From contig JANQNH010000021.1 of the NCBI GenBank assembly GCA_028279655.1, positions 18,938-82,937 on the forward strand: a stretch of 64,000 bases of DNA, written 5' to 3'. Positions within the stretch are counted from its first letter, which is position 1. Every line of letters begins with the position of its first letter. The stretch is from Candidatus Nanoarchaeia archaeon (GTDB taxonomy: Archaea; Nanobdellota; Nanobdellia; Woesearchaeales; JACPBV01). A program made the position numbers and the translations under genes. This document shows positions 48,651 through 57,801 of the stretch, piece by piece. The notes below the pieces were generated by a model. It was not told where the DNA came from, did no database searches, and saw nothing but the letters and a program-made list of their open reading frames with translations.

Positions 48651-49634
48651 TTATTTTCCGAATAGCCCCTTTATCCATCCAAAAAAACCAATGCCCTTGC
48701 ATTTATTTTTCTTACATATGTTATTTAGGCATTCGTAATCAAAATCGCAGAATTCTTTCTTTGCCCTCAGTGATTCCATTATGCTGTCTTTGTTGCAGAA
48801 ACTTTCTTCTGTCCTTGTCCCTATGGAGATACATTTTCCTTCTAGATCACAACCTTGCGTAGTATTATGTCCGCATCTTTTTGGGGATCCAGAGCAGGAA
48901 TCAGAGGTGCATGCATTATCATCACTACAGTCTTCATGCTCTGTGCATTCGTCACAGTCTGCATCTGTATCCATGGTGCAATTTTTTGGACAGTAATCGT
49001 CTCCTTCTATACATTTTAAAGTCATGGTATTTTCACACCTATGAGTCTTGTTGTTGCAGACGTCTATTGTGGCTGATGTGTTATCATCACATTCAGAATT
49101 GTTTATACATTCAACCTGAACCGGCTTTCCACAGTCATTGTCGTTTTCTTCTGTGCATCTTGATTCAGGACAGCAGCCATCATCGTCCCTACACCAAAGG
49201 ATGAGCTTGTGGTGACAGAACAACGGATCCCCATCACATTCATCTATGGTGCATGTATTGTTATCTTTACAATCTAAGTTAGTGGTGCATGAACCACATC
49301 CAATACAGGATAGTCCTGAGTTGAAGCAAAATTGAGCAGTATCATTTGCGTTTCCTACACCCAAGGTTATAGTATTGATAGTTATCTCTGAAAGATCAGA
49401 GAATACGTATTTCATGGTTGTTTCCAGGTAGGTTGTTGCCACTTTATTCACTGTGAACTTAACAGACATGTCTCCTGATTCGTTCTTTATGGAATCGAAG
49501 GATATATTGTAGTCAGTGCCATCAGCAGTATACAGCTTGGTCTCTTTTTCATCCAAGGTGTCGGAGATATCACAAACCGCATAGGTCGTAATAGAAAGAA
49601 GAATAGCCATTATTAGGATTAATTCCTTCCTCAT
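48651..49634 (-). CDS. Secreted cysteine-rich repeat protein
   Basis: Signal peptide; repeated Cys-rich D/N/C modules (DCKDNNTCTIDECDGDP, DCSDDNACTSDSCSGSP). Confidence 0.7.
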   Translation of the reverse strand: MRKELILIMAILLSITTYAVCDISDTLDEKETKLYTADGTDYNISFDSIKNESGDMSVKFTVNKVATTYLETTMKYVFSDLSEITINTITLGVGNANDTAQFCFNSGLSCIGCGSCTTNLDCKDNNTCTIDECDGDPLFCHHKLILWCRDDDGCCPESRCTEENDNDCGKPVQVECINNSECDDNTSATIDVCNNKTHRCENTMTLKCIEGDDYCPKNCTMDTDADCDECTEHEDCSDDNACTSDSCSGSPKRCGHNTTQGCDLEGKCISIGTRTEESFCNKDSIMESLRAKKEFCDFDYECLNNICKKNKCKGIGFFGWIKGLFGK

Positions 49635-50428
49635 TTTGTAGCTTGCTTAAGGGACTCAACGTATGTTTTGATTTTGTTTATCATCAGTTTCTTATTATTT
49701 ATATTCTGTTCTATGATCTTTACTATGGCAGAACCCACTATTGCTCCATCTGCTCCTGCCTTACACACCGACTGGATGTGTTCTGGTCTTGAGATTCCAA
49801 ATCCCACGCATAAAGGAAGGTGAGTGTGTTTTTTTACTCTTTTTATCAGTTTTAATGTGCTTTCTTTCAGGTCTTCTTTTGCACCAGTAACTCCTAACCT
49901 TGACACGATGTAGATGAAACCCCTGCACTTCTTGGTGATTAGCTTAAGCCTTCTATTATCTGTCAATGGACTTACTAAAAATACTGTATCTATCTTATGT
50001 TTTCTTGCTGATTGAGTTATCTCTTCTGATTCTTCAACAGGTACGTCTGCTGCCAATACTGATGTTACGCCTGCCAGTTTGCAGTCATAGAAGAATTTCT
50101 TTGTTCCCCTCTGGTATATCAGGTTGTAATATACCAGCAATCCTATTGGGATATCTGTTATCTTTCTTACTTCTTTTATGAAATTAAAACATTTATCCGT
50201 GTCTATCTTGCTTTTTAAGGATCTTACGTCTGCTGCTTGGATAGTGGGGCCGTCTGCTATTGGATCTGAGAAGGGAAACCCTAATTCAAGTATGTCGGCT
50301 CCTGACTCAACTACTGTCTTAATTATCTTCAAGCTTGTACGATAGTCTGGATCTCCGATAACTATAAACGGTACTAATGCCTTTTCCTTGTTTTTTCTTA
50401 GTCTTCTGAAAGTCTTTGCGTAGGTCAT
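49631..50428 (-). CDS. trpA: Tryptophan synthase alpha subunit
   Basis: [39 protein letters not shown]. Confidence 0.96.
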   Translation of the reverse strand: MTYAKTFRRLRKNKEKALVPFIVIGDPDYRTSLKIIKTVVESGADILELGFPFSDPIADGPTIQAADVRSLKSKIDTDKCFNFIKEVRKITDIPIGLLVYYNLIYQRGTKKFFYDCKLAGVTSVLAADVPVEESEEITQSARKHKIDTVFLVSPLTDNRRLKLITKKCRGFIYIVSRLGVTGAKEDLKESTLKLIKRVKKHTHLPLCVGFGISRPEHIQSVCKAGADGAIVGSAIVKIIEQNINNKKLMINKIKTYVESLKQATK

Positions 50429-51609
50429 TTGAATTTCAGCTCCTTGGCAATTGTCGTCATATCCTTATCTCCTCTACCTGATAGGTTGATTACCACGATG
50501 TCTTCCTTTTTCATCTTCTTTGATAATTTTATTGTGTGAGCAATAGCGTGAGCTGACTCTAAGGCAGGGATTATCCCTTCCTCCTGGCTTAGTAGCTGTA
50601 CTGCTTCCATTGTTTCCTTGTCTGTTGCAAACTCATACTGTGCTCTCTTAAGATCCCTCAGGTTTGAGTGTTCAGGTCCTATTGCACTATAATCCAGACC
50701 TGCTGAGATTGAATGGGTATTATAGATCTGTCCAAACTTATCTTGGAGTATATAAGTCATTGTTCCGTGGAGGATGCCCAACCTTCCTAGTTTTTCATCT
50801 GCGAACCTTGCTGCATGTTTTCCTGTTTTGATTCCTAAACCGCCAGCCTCTACTCCAATAAGATTAACTTCCTTGTCTTTAAGGAATTCTCGGAATATCC
50901 CTATTGCGTTGGAGCCACCCCCTACACAAGCTACTATTGCAGTTGGAAGCCTGTTCTCTATCTTTAGTATCTGTTCCCTTGTCTCTTTCCCTATTATTGA
51001 CTGGAAGTGAGCTACCATCTCTGGATAGGGATGTGGGCCTAATACGCTGCCCAGTAAGTAATGTGTTGTCTGCACATTTGCAGTCCAATCCCTTAATGCA
51101 TCGTTAATAGCGTCTTTCAGTGTCTTTCCCCCTGTGTTTACTGGATTGACTTTTGCCCCTAATAGCTGCATCCTGAAAACATTAAGCTTTTGTCTTTCTA
51201 TATCTATAGTTCCCATGTAGATTTCGCATTCCATCCCTAGTTTTGCTGCTGCTGTTGCTGTTGCAACTCCATGCTGTCCTGCTCCTGTCTCTGCTATTAT
51301 CCTGGTTTTTCCGATGTATTTTGCCAACAGTGCTTGTCCCAGGGCGTTGTTTATCTTATGGGCTCCTGTGTGAGCCAGGTCTTCTCTCTTTAGATAGATT
51401 TTGCAACCTAGTTTTTTTGACAATGAAGTACAAAATGTTAATGGTGTTGGTCTTCCAACATATTCTTTCAGCAGGTGATCTAGTTCTTTTTTGAACTTTT
51501 TGTTATTCTTGTATCTATTGAAAGCCTTTTCCAGTTCTTCAACAGCAGGCATGAGTGTTTCTGGAACGTAGATGCCTCCGTATCTTCCAAAACGTCCTTT
51601 GTCTTTCAT
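50425..51609 (-). CDS. trpB: Tryptophan synthase beta subunit
   Basis: [37 protein letters not shown]. Confidence 0.97.
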   Translation of the reverse strand: MKDKGRFGRYGGIYVPETLMPAVEELEKAFNRYKNNKKFKKELDHLLKEYVGRPTPLTFCTSLSKKLGCKIYLKREDLAHTGAHKINNALGQALLAKYIGKTRIIAETGAGQHGVATATAAAKLGMECEIYMGTIDIERQKLNVFRMQLLGAKVNPVNTGGKTLKDAINDALRDWTANVQTTHYLLGSVLGPHPYPEMVAHFQSIIGKETREQILKIENRLPTAIVACVGGGSNAIGIFREFLKDKEVNLIGVEAGGLGIKTGKHAARFADEKLGRLGILHGTMTYILQDKFGQIYNTHSISAGLDYSAIGPEHSNLRDLKRAQYEFATDKETMEAVQLLSQEEGIIPALESAHAIAHTIKLSKKMKKEDIVVINLSGRGDKDMTTIAKELKFK

Positions 51610-51618
51610 TTTTGTATC

Positions 51619-51957
51619 CTAAAAACTGGTGAATGGGGAGATTATAAGCAAGATCCCACCCAATATATAAGCATATTTCTGTACAGAGTAGATGAATGAT
51701 ACGAAAGGAATTGAGATCCCTATCAGGCTTAAGACTGCTGCCAGAGCATAGATTCCTATGATTATTCCTAAGACGAGGCTTGCTTTTCCCATGATCCCAC
51801 CTTTGGCTGAGTCCATCAATAGCAATGCTGCTGCTCCCACTATCGCTATCAGGCTTATTATCCCTGGAAGGGGGATTATTGGATATAGGCTGTTGTTCAA
51901 CAGAACTATCCCTATTATTATGCTCCCGATTTTTCTTGCGTTAAACATTCTTCTCAC
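51619..51957 (-). CDS. Small membrane protein within the trp operon
   Basis: Hydrophobic 112-aa ORF overlapping trpF end. Confidence 0.6.
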   Translation of the reverse strand: MRRMFNARKIGSIIIGIVLLNNSLYPIIPLPGIISLIAIVGAAALLLMDSAKGGIMGKASLVLGIIIGIYALAAVLSLIGISIPFVSFIYSVQKYAYILGGILLIISPFTSF

Positions 51958-52588
51958 CTGCCTTACGTATGAATGATTCTAGTTTTTTATAATCCTTTTT
52001 TCTCGGTTTTGACTTAACCCCTGAGTTCGTGTCTACTGCGTATGGCTTTACTTCTTTTATTGCTTGTTTCACATTGCCTGGATTTAGGCCACCTGCTAGG
52101 AATACCTTATTTTTTACTGATTTAACTATTTTTCTACTTATGCTCCAGTTGTGGGTTTTTCCTGTTCCACCTTTTCTTTTGCCTGATTTTGTGTCTAATA
52201 GTATGAAATCCACGTATTTCTCATATTTTTTTGCTTCATTAATTGAGTTTTCATCGATTACAGAGATTGATTTTGTTAATTTTATCTTTGGAAGTGCTTT
52301 TCTTATCTTTCCTATCTCCTCTATCGAGATGTCGTTGTGTAGTTGTATGATTGATGGATTTATCTCCTCTGCAATCTCTATTATTGGTCCTGCTTTTTGC
52401 AGGTATGTTACGAAAACAGGTGTTGTTTCTAAAGGCAGCTTTCTGATTATATCTTTTGCCTGTTTTCTGGTCACTTTGTCCTCTGCGAATCCTATCTCTA
52501 CAAGGAAACCTAAGTAGTTGGCTCCAAGTATGGCCGCCTTTAATGCATCTTCTTCGTTCGTTATTCCGCAGATCTTTACTTTGGTCAT
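51941..52588 (-). CDS. trpF: Phosphoribosylanthranilate isomerase
   Basis: KICGITNEEDALKA, LAGGLNPGNV, VDTNSGVKSKPRKKD. Confidence 0.93.
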   Translation of the reverse strand: MTKVKICGITNEEDALKAAILGANYLGFLVEIGFAEDKVTRKQAKDIIRKLPLETTPVFVTYLQKAGPIIEIAEEINPSIIQLHNDISIEEIGKIRKALPKIKLTKSISVIDENSINEAKKYEKYVDFILLDTKSGKRKGGTGKTHNWSISRKIVKSVKNKVFLAGGLNPGNVKQAIKEVKPYAVDTNSGVKSKPRKKDYKKLESFIRKAGEKNV

Positions 52589-52617
52589 TTTGTTGGTTTG
52601 ATTATTTTCTATGATGA

Positions 52618-52747
52618 GAAAAAACCAACAACATAGGGTTCAAACACGGTCATTTGCTTCGCAAATGCCCTATTCGTAAAGGAAAAATCAGAACTTCGTA
52701 GCTGATTTTTCCTCTACACTCATGTTTTCACCCATGTTGGTTTTTTC
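52618..52747. repeat. Structured intergenic repeat, copy B (same family as 5608-5713)
   Basis: AAACCAACAACATAGGG ... CCCATGTTGGTTTTTT outer arms; CATTTG-CTTCG-CAAATG and GGAAAAATCAG/CTGATTTTTCC internal hairpins. Confidence 0.7.
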
Positions 52748-52756
52748 TTTTGTTGA

Positions 52757-53545
52757 TTATATTTCCAGTGTATCACCTGCACATAGTTTTTTTATCTTGA
52801 ACTCCTGGTAAAATCTTGATAATGCTGGTAAACTTACACAGTGCATTGGGTATATGTTTTTGATCTTGTTTTCTTTTAGGTAATCTATTGTCTTTTCAAC
52901 TACTTCTTTGTCTTCTTTCAGATGAAAACCACCTATAACAATATGGATGTCTTCACATTTACATACCTCTTTTGCATGCTCTATTGTGTTGCATATTCCT
53001 GCATGCCCACAACCAGAGATCACTACTAACCCTTTTTTTGTTTTTATCGCCAATGCTGAATCATCAATGGTGAAATCGGGTTGTTTCTTATTGTCTTTCA
53101 TCATATAAAACTTGGTTTTCTTCGCCTCAAAGTTGTTTCTTCTAGGGATCTCCCCAAGAAATGTTATGTTATCTGTAATCTTGTATGGCTCCTTGGATGT
53201 TATTAATTTAAACTTTTTTTTCATCTCTTCTAGTTTGTAAGGCATCCCAATATACATTCCGGTTGCTCTGTGCCTATCGACAAATGCTTCTGGATGGATA
53301 AGAACCTTATTTTTTTTGAGATATTTCAAACCATCCACATGATCCCAATGGCCGTGGCTAAGCACTAGGATATCAATGTCATTTAGGTCTTTTTTTAGCT
53401 GTTTTGCATTTTTTAGGAATACGTCGCTATGGCCAACGTCAAATAGGATTTTTTTATCTTCTTCGATAAGTATGCTTAGACCGTGCTCTGCTAAAAAGTC
53501 AGGTTCCTTTACTGTTTCTTCCTCACATAAGATTGTAATCTTCAT
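52757..53545 (-). CDS. MBL-fold metallohydrolase (dihydropterin-RFAP synthase-like family)
   Basis: LSHGHWDHVDGL, VVISGCGHAGICN. Confidence 0.85.
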   Translation of the reverse strand: MKITILCEEETVKEPDFLAEHGLSILIEEDKKILFDVGHSDVFLKNAKQLKKDLNDIDILVLSHGHWDHVDGLKYLKKNKVLIHPEAFVDRHRATGMYIGMPYKLEEMKKKFKLITSKEPYKITDNITFLGEIPRRNNFEAKKTKFYMMKDNKKQPDFTIDDSALAIKTKKGLVVISGCGHAGICNTIEHAKEVCKCEDIHIVIGGFHLKEDKEVVEKTIDYLKENKIKNIYPMHCVSLPALSRFYQEFKIKKLCAGDTLEI

Positions 53546-54303
53546 TATTTCATCAACTCATTGATCTTTTTGTTTTTGTCTTTTGATTTCATTATTGATG
53601 TTCCTATAAGAACAGCGTTGGCCTTACTTTTTACTTTTTTTATGTCTTTGCTTGTGTTGAAACCGCTTTCGCTCACTGTGATTTTGTTCCTTGGAATCTT
53701 ATTTATTAGGTTTAATGTTGTGTTCAGGTCTATCTTTAGTGTGTCGAGGTTTCTGTTGTTGATTCCGATTATTTCCACGTTGGTAGGTAGTTTTTTTAGC
53801 TCTTTTTCATTATGGATCTCTACCAGACAGTCCATGTTGTATCTTTTTGCAATCTTTATGAATGATTCTATCTTTTGTTTTGTCAGTACTGATGCTATTA
53901 GTAATATTGCATCTGCACCAACCCTTCTGCTTTCATAAACCTGGTATTCGTCTATTATGAAGTCTTTTCTAAGCAAGGGTTTTTTTGTCAGTTTTCTCGC
54001 TTCTGTCAATGCGTGAGGGCCTGTGAAGAAGAAGTGAAGGTCTGTGAGTACGGATATTGCATTTACCTTTCTGTTCTTCTGGTATATCCTTGCTGTTTTT
54101 TCCAGACTGAAGTTCTTGTTAATCATCCCTTTTGATGGAGAACCTTTCTTGATCTCTGCGATTAAGCTAAGCGGTCTGCTTATGGCTTTTTTGAAGTTTC
54201 TATCTGACCTTTTTAGTCTGGATTTAAATCTAACCAGAGGGAGTACCTTTTTCCTCCTTCTTACTTCTCTTTCCTTATTTTTTATTATTTCATCTAGTAT
54301 CAT
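53545..54303 (-). CDS. trpC: Indole-3-glycerol phosphate synthase
   Basis: LIAEIKKGSPSKG, LRKDFI, IIGINNRNLDT, VSESGF. Confidence 0.94.
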   Translation of the reverse strand: MILDEIIKNKEREVRRRKKVLPLVRFKSRLKRSDRNFKKAISRPLSLIAEIKKGSPSKGMINKNFSLEKTARIYQKNRKVNAISVLTDLHFFFTGPHALTEARKLTKKPLLRKDFIIDEYQVYESRRVGADAILLIASVLTKQKIESFIKIAKRYNMDCLVEIHNEKELKKLPTNVEIIGINNRNLDTLKIDLNTTLNLINKIPRNKITVSESGFNTSKDIKKVKSKANAVLIGTSIMKSKDKNKKINELMK

Positions 54304-54336
54304 TTTCCTAATCCCCAGAATATTAATGAGGACATT

Positions 54337-55350
54337 CTACTTATTTGTCCAATCCTTCAGGTTATTAAGCTTTTCTAAAGCTTTGCCAGAATCAATAGAG
54401 TCTTTTGCTATCTCAATGCCTTCTTTTATGCTTGCTGCTTTGCCTGCTGCGTATATGGCTGCTGCAGCGTTAAGTACAACTATGTCTCTTTTTGGTCCTT
54501 TTTCTTTATTGTTTAGTATATCTAGAATTATTTTTGCATTATCTTCTGGAGAATTTCCTTGTACTTCTTTTAGTTCTGCCAGTTTTATTCCGAAGTCTGT
54601 TGGTTTTATCTCGTATGTTTCTACGTGCCCATCTTTGTATTCTGCTACTTTTGTCGGGCCATTAAGGCTTATCTCATCTAATCCGTTTCCGTGGATAACC
54701 AAGGCGTGTTTACATCCAAGTTTTCCTAAGACTTCTGATAGTGGTTCAACCAAGGATTCATCAAAAACGCCCATCAGTTCGTAGGGTGCTTCTGCCGGGT
54801 TTGTCAATGGTCCAAGGATGTTGAAAACAGTCCTTACTGCAAGTTCTTTTCTTGGGCCGATTGCATATTTCATTGCTGAGTGGAATTTAGGAGCGAACAT
54901 ATATCCAATTCCTACTTCGTCTATGCATTTCTCTACCTGTTTTGGATCCAGGTCTATCTTTATACCTAGAGATGCAAGAACATCTGCTGATCCTGACTTG
55001 CTCGATACACTCTTATTGCCATGTTTTGCAACAGGGATTCCTGCTCCTGCTGTTACAAATGCTGCTGCTGTTGAGATATTGAATGTGCCAGACTTGTCTC
55101 CCCCTGTCCCAACAACATCGATAAGCTCTTGTTGGTTGCTTGGCTTGATCCTTGAAGCTTTTTCTCTCATAACCTTAGCGCAAGCTGTAATCTCATCTAT
55201 TGTCTCTCCTTTTAACCTTAAAGATACTAGAAAGCCTGCTATCTGAGCATCTGTTGCATTACCTGACATTATCTCATTCATCACTTCTTCTGCCTCTTGT
55301 AATGTCAGGTCCTGCTTTTCAATCAGCTTGGAGATGGCTTCCTGAATCAT
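54337..55350 (-). CDS. trpD: Anthranilate phosphoribosyltransferase
   Basis: VGTGGDKSGTFNIST, KHGNKSVSSKSGSAD, GPLTNPA. Confidence 0.96.
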   Translation of the reverse strand: MIQEAISKLIEKQDLTLQEAEEVMNEIMSGNATDAQIAGFLVSLRLKGETIDEITACAKVMREKASRIKPSNQQELIDVVGTGGDKSGTFNISTAAAFVTAGAGIPVAKHGNKSVSSKSGSADVLASLGIKIDLDPKQVEKCIDEVGIGYMFAPKFHSAMKYAIGPRKELAVRTVFNILGPLTNPAEAPYELMGVFDESLVEPLSEVLGKLGCKHALVIHGNGLDEISLNGPTKVAEYKDGHVETYEIKPTDFGIKLAELKEVQGNSPEDNAKIILDILNNKEKGPKRDIVVLNAAAAIYAAGKAASIKEGIEIAKDSIDSGKALEKLNNLKDWTNK

Positions 55351-55964
55351 TTTGCCACCATCTTAATGATGTTTTCTATTATCAGTCCTCCAACTGGAGT
55401 TAGTATAGACTCTGGATGAAATTGTACTCCAATAACTGGAAATTCCTTATGCCTAACAGCCATTACAAGGTCTCTGTTTATAGTCCTTGCTGATATCTCA
55501 AAACAATAAGGTATGTCATATCCTACAAGGCTGTGATATCTGCCTGCCTGGAATGGGTTTTCAATGTCCTTAAATATCCCCTGAGAATCATGGGTAACCT
55601 TGGATGGTTTTCCATGGATTGTTTCAACTGCTTTGTCGATCCTGCCTCCGAAGCATTCTATGATGCACTGGTGGCCTAGGCATACTCCAAATATCGGAAT
55701 CTTTTCATGATAGTTCTCGATTATCTCTTTTGAGTTTCCTGCTCCTTTTGGGTTTCCAGGCCCTGGTGAAATAACTATCAGGTCTGGTTTAAACTTCTTT
55801 ATCGACTGATCTATTATTTTCATATCTATGTTGTTCCTGTAAACCAAGACTTCGCAGTTTCTTTTTTGGAATTCATCTACAAGGTTATAGGTAAATGAAT
55901 CAAAGTTGTCTATGAATAGGACTTTCATTTCAACCCTCCGGCAAGGGTAATTGCCTTTAGGCAT
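55347..55964 (-). CDS. trpG: Anthranilate synthase glutaminase subunit
   Basis: IDNFDSFTYNL, ISPGPGNP, GVCLGHQ, QFHPES; start likely MKVLFIDNFDSF. Confidence 0.95.
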   Translation of the reverse strand: MPKGNYPCRRVEMKVLFIDNFDSFTYNLVDEFQKRNCEVLVYRNNIDMKIIDQSIKKFKPDLIVISPGPGNPKGAGNSKEIIENYHEKIPIFGVCLGHQCIIECFGGRIDKAVETIHGKPSKVTHDSQGIFKDIENPFQAGRYHSLVGYDIPYCFEISARTINRDLVMAVRHKEFPVIGVQFHPESILTPVGGLIIENIIKMVAK

Positions 55965-57535
55965 GCCTTAGCTTTTTTCTCTGTCTCTAAGAATTCGTTT
56001 TTTGGAATGGAATCATATACTATCCCTGCTCCTGCCCTTACGTATGCTTTATTGTTTTTTAAGAACATGCTCCTTATTACGATTGTTGTGTCCATGTCTC
56101 CATTAGGGGTTATATAGCCTACGGCTCCACCATAAAACCCTCTTTTTGTCTTTTCATGCTGCCTTATCAGTTTCATAGCCTCAACCTTCGGAGCTCCTGT
56201 TAATGTTCCCATGTTCATTGTTGCCAAGTAAGCGTGAAGTGCATCAAGGCCTTTCTTAAGTGTCCCATTAACATTTGAGACTAGGTGTTGAACATGAGAG
56301 TATTTTTCAACTATGAACGGTTCATTACAGAATCTAGTGCCTGTCTCTGAGACCTTTGCCACGTCGTTTCTTGCAAGATCGATCAACATTGTGTGTTCTG
56401 CAAGTTCTTTTTCATCTATCTTTAATTCGGTCTCGTATCTAGAGTCCAGGTCTGGGTCTATCTGGTCGTTAATGATCCCTCTTGGCTTTGTCCCTGCTAT
56501 AGGCCTTATCTCTACTGTCTTTTCTTCGTCTCCCTGCACCCTCAGGGACATCTCAGGGGAGGCTCCCAGCAATATACCGTTGGACTGATTGATAAAGAAC
56601 ATGTATGGAGATGGATTAAGCTCCCTCAGTTTCTGATAGATATCCAAGGGCTCTGCATTGTAATCTGCAATTATTGTCCTGGAAGGAACAACCTGGAATA
56701 TATCTCCCTGAAGTATGTGGGTCTTCATCTTTGCAACTATGTCTTCGTATTCTTTTTGTGGAGTGTCTGTTTCTATCTCCTGTTTTTTTGGCCTTGCCTT
56801 TTTTGGTTTTGGCAGCTTTTTTACAAGCGCCTTTTCATATGTATCTATCTTTTTTATGCAATCTTTATATATCTCATTTGACTTGCTGTCTGTTATAAGG
56901 GCATTGGCTATAAGGTATGTTTTACCTTGCTTATGATCTATTAAGAAAAGATTATCAAGGAAGAATAATTCGTAGTCCGGATTCTTCAGAATGTCTTCTT
57001 CGTTTTCAGGAAGATCTTCGAATTGGTCGATAAAATCGTAAGAGATCGATCCGAAGAGTCCGCAGTAAGGGATGAATGGCTTTTCAGTTGGCTTGAACTT
57101 CATGGCAACTGTTCTGATAATGTCTATGTGGGTCTTTAATTTTAGTCGCTCATCTTCTGATACGTTTTTTCTTTTTGGTATCAGTTTTCCCTTTATTGAG
57201 TCTTGCTTATGTGTCAATTTGTCACAGAAGGATAGGTCTTTCTTGATTAGCTTAAGGATTTTTTTTCCTAACTGATTTAAGGCCTTGATCTCAAATTCTT
57301 CCTTTGATCCTGTTAGTTTTAGACAGGGGGAAACGCTTCCAATGCTTAATTCTCCGTATTTAGGGACAATATCTGCTGATTCCAGTAAAAGAGAGTTTTT
57401 TTTCCTCCCATAGTCTGAAAGCTTAGCAAAAAACTCTATAGAATCTATTGGGCCCTCTAATACTTTGTAAATAGGGATTATCTGCCCTAATTTCGCTTTT
57501 TTTACCTTATCTAGATAGTGTTCCAATTGGTCCAC
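55925..57535 (-). CDS. trpE: Anthranilate synthase component I
   Basis: GDIFQVVPSR, PYMFFI, RPIAGTKPRG, GAPKVEAM. Confidence 0.95.
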   Translation of the reverse strand: MDQLEHYLDKVKKAKLGQIIPIYKVLEGPIDSIEFFAKLSDYGRKKNSLLLESADIVPKYGELSIGSVSPCLKLTGSKEEFEIKALNQLGKKILKLIKKDLSFCDKLTHKQDSIKGKLIPKRKNVSEDERLKLKTHIDIIRTVAMKFKPTEKPFIPYCGLFGSISYDFIDQFEDLPENEEDILKNPDYELFFLDNLFLIDHKQGKTYLIANALITDSKSNEIYKDCIKKIDTYEKALVKKLPKPKKARPKKQEIETDTPQKEYEDIVAKMKTHILQGDIFQVVPSRTIIADYNAEPLDIYQKLRELNPSPYMFFINQSNGILLGASPEMSLRVQGDEEKTVEIRPIAGTKPRGIINDQIDPDLDSRYETELKIDEKELAEHTMLIDLARNDVAKVSETGTRFCNEPFIVEKYSHVQHLVSNVNGTLKKGLDALHAYLATMNMGTLTGAPKVEAMKLIRQHEKTKRGFYGGAVGYITPNGDMDTTIVIRSMFLKNNKAYVRAGAGIVYDSIPKNEFLETEKKAKACLKAITLAGGLK

Positions 57536-57599
57536 CCCACATATTTATTAGTCTGGTAAAGGTGATATTATATAAACTTTTTTCTTTAGTTCGAGGGAG

Positions 57600-57746
57600 T
57601 GAAAAGTGAATAAGGCTTATTAATGCTCTAAATAGCTTTTTAAAGGTATTTATCGCTTCTTTTTTATATATAAGGTTTAAAACTATCTTTATAACTATAT
57701 AGAACTCAAATATTCCTTTTTCCGAGCCACGGACAATCACTTTTCA
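57600..57746. promoter_or_regulatory. Perfect 10-nt inverted repeat flanking the region upstream of trpE
   Basis: TGAAAAGTGA (57600-57609) / TCACTTTTCA (57737-57746). Confidence 0.35.
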
Positions 57747-57801
57747 TTTTTTATTGTATTTTTTATTGTGGTTGGGTAGTATTTAATGGTTATGGATTTT
57801 T

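Noticed and set aside
52611-52703. Box C/D sRNA (ATGATGA ... CTGA) at repeat copy B
   Set aside because: Motifs fall inside or beside the long stems of the repeat and lack terminal-stem geometry
57507-57740. 77-aa minus-strand ORF upstream of trpE as a leader peptide gene
   Set aside because: Overlaps the trpE start and the regulatory inverted repeat, low-complexity composition, no good start context
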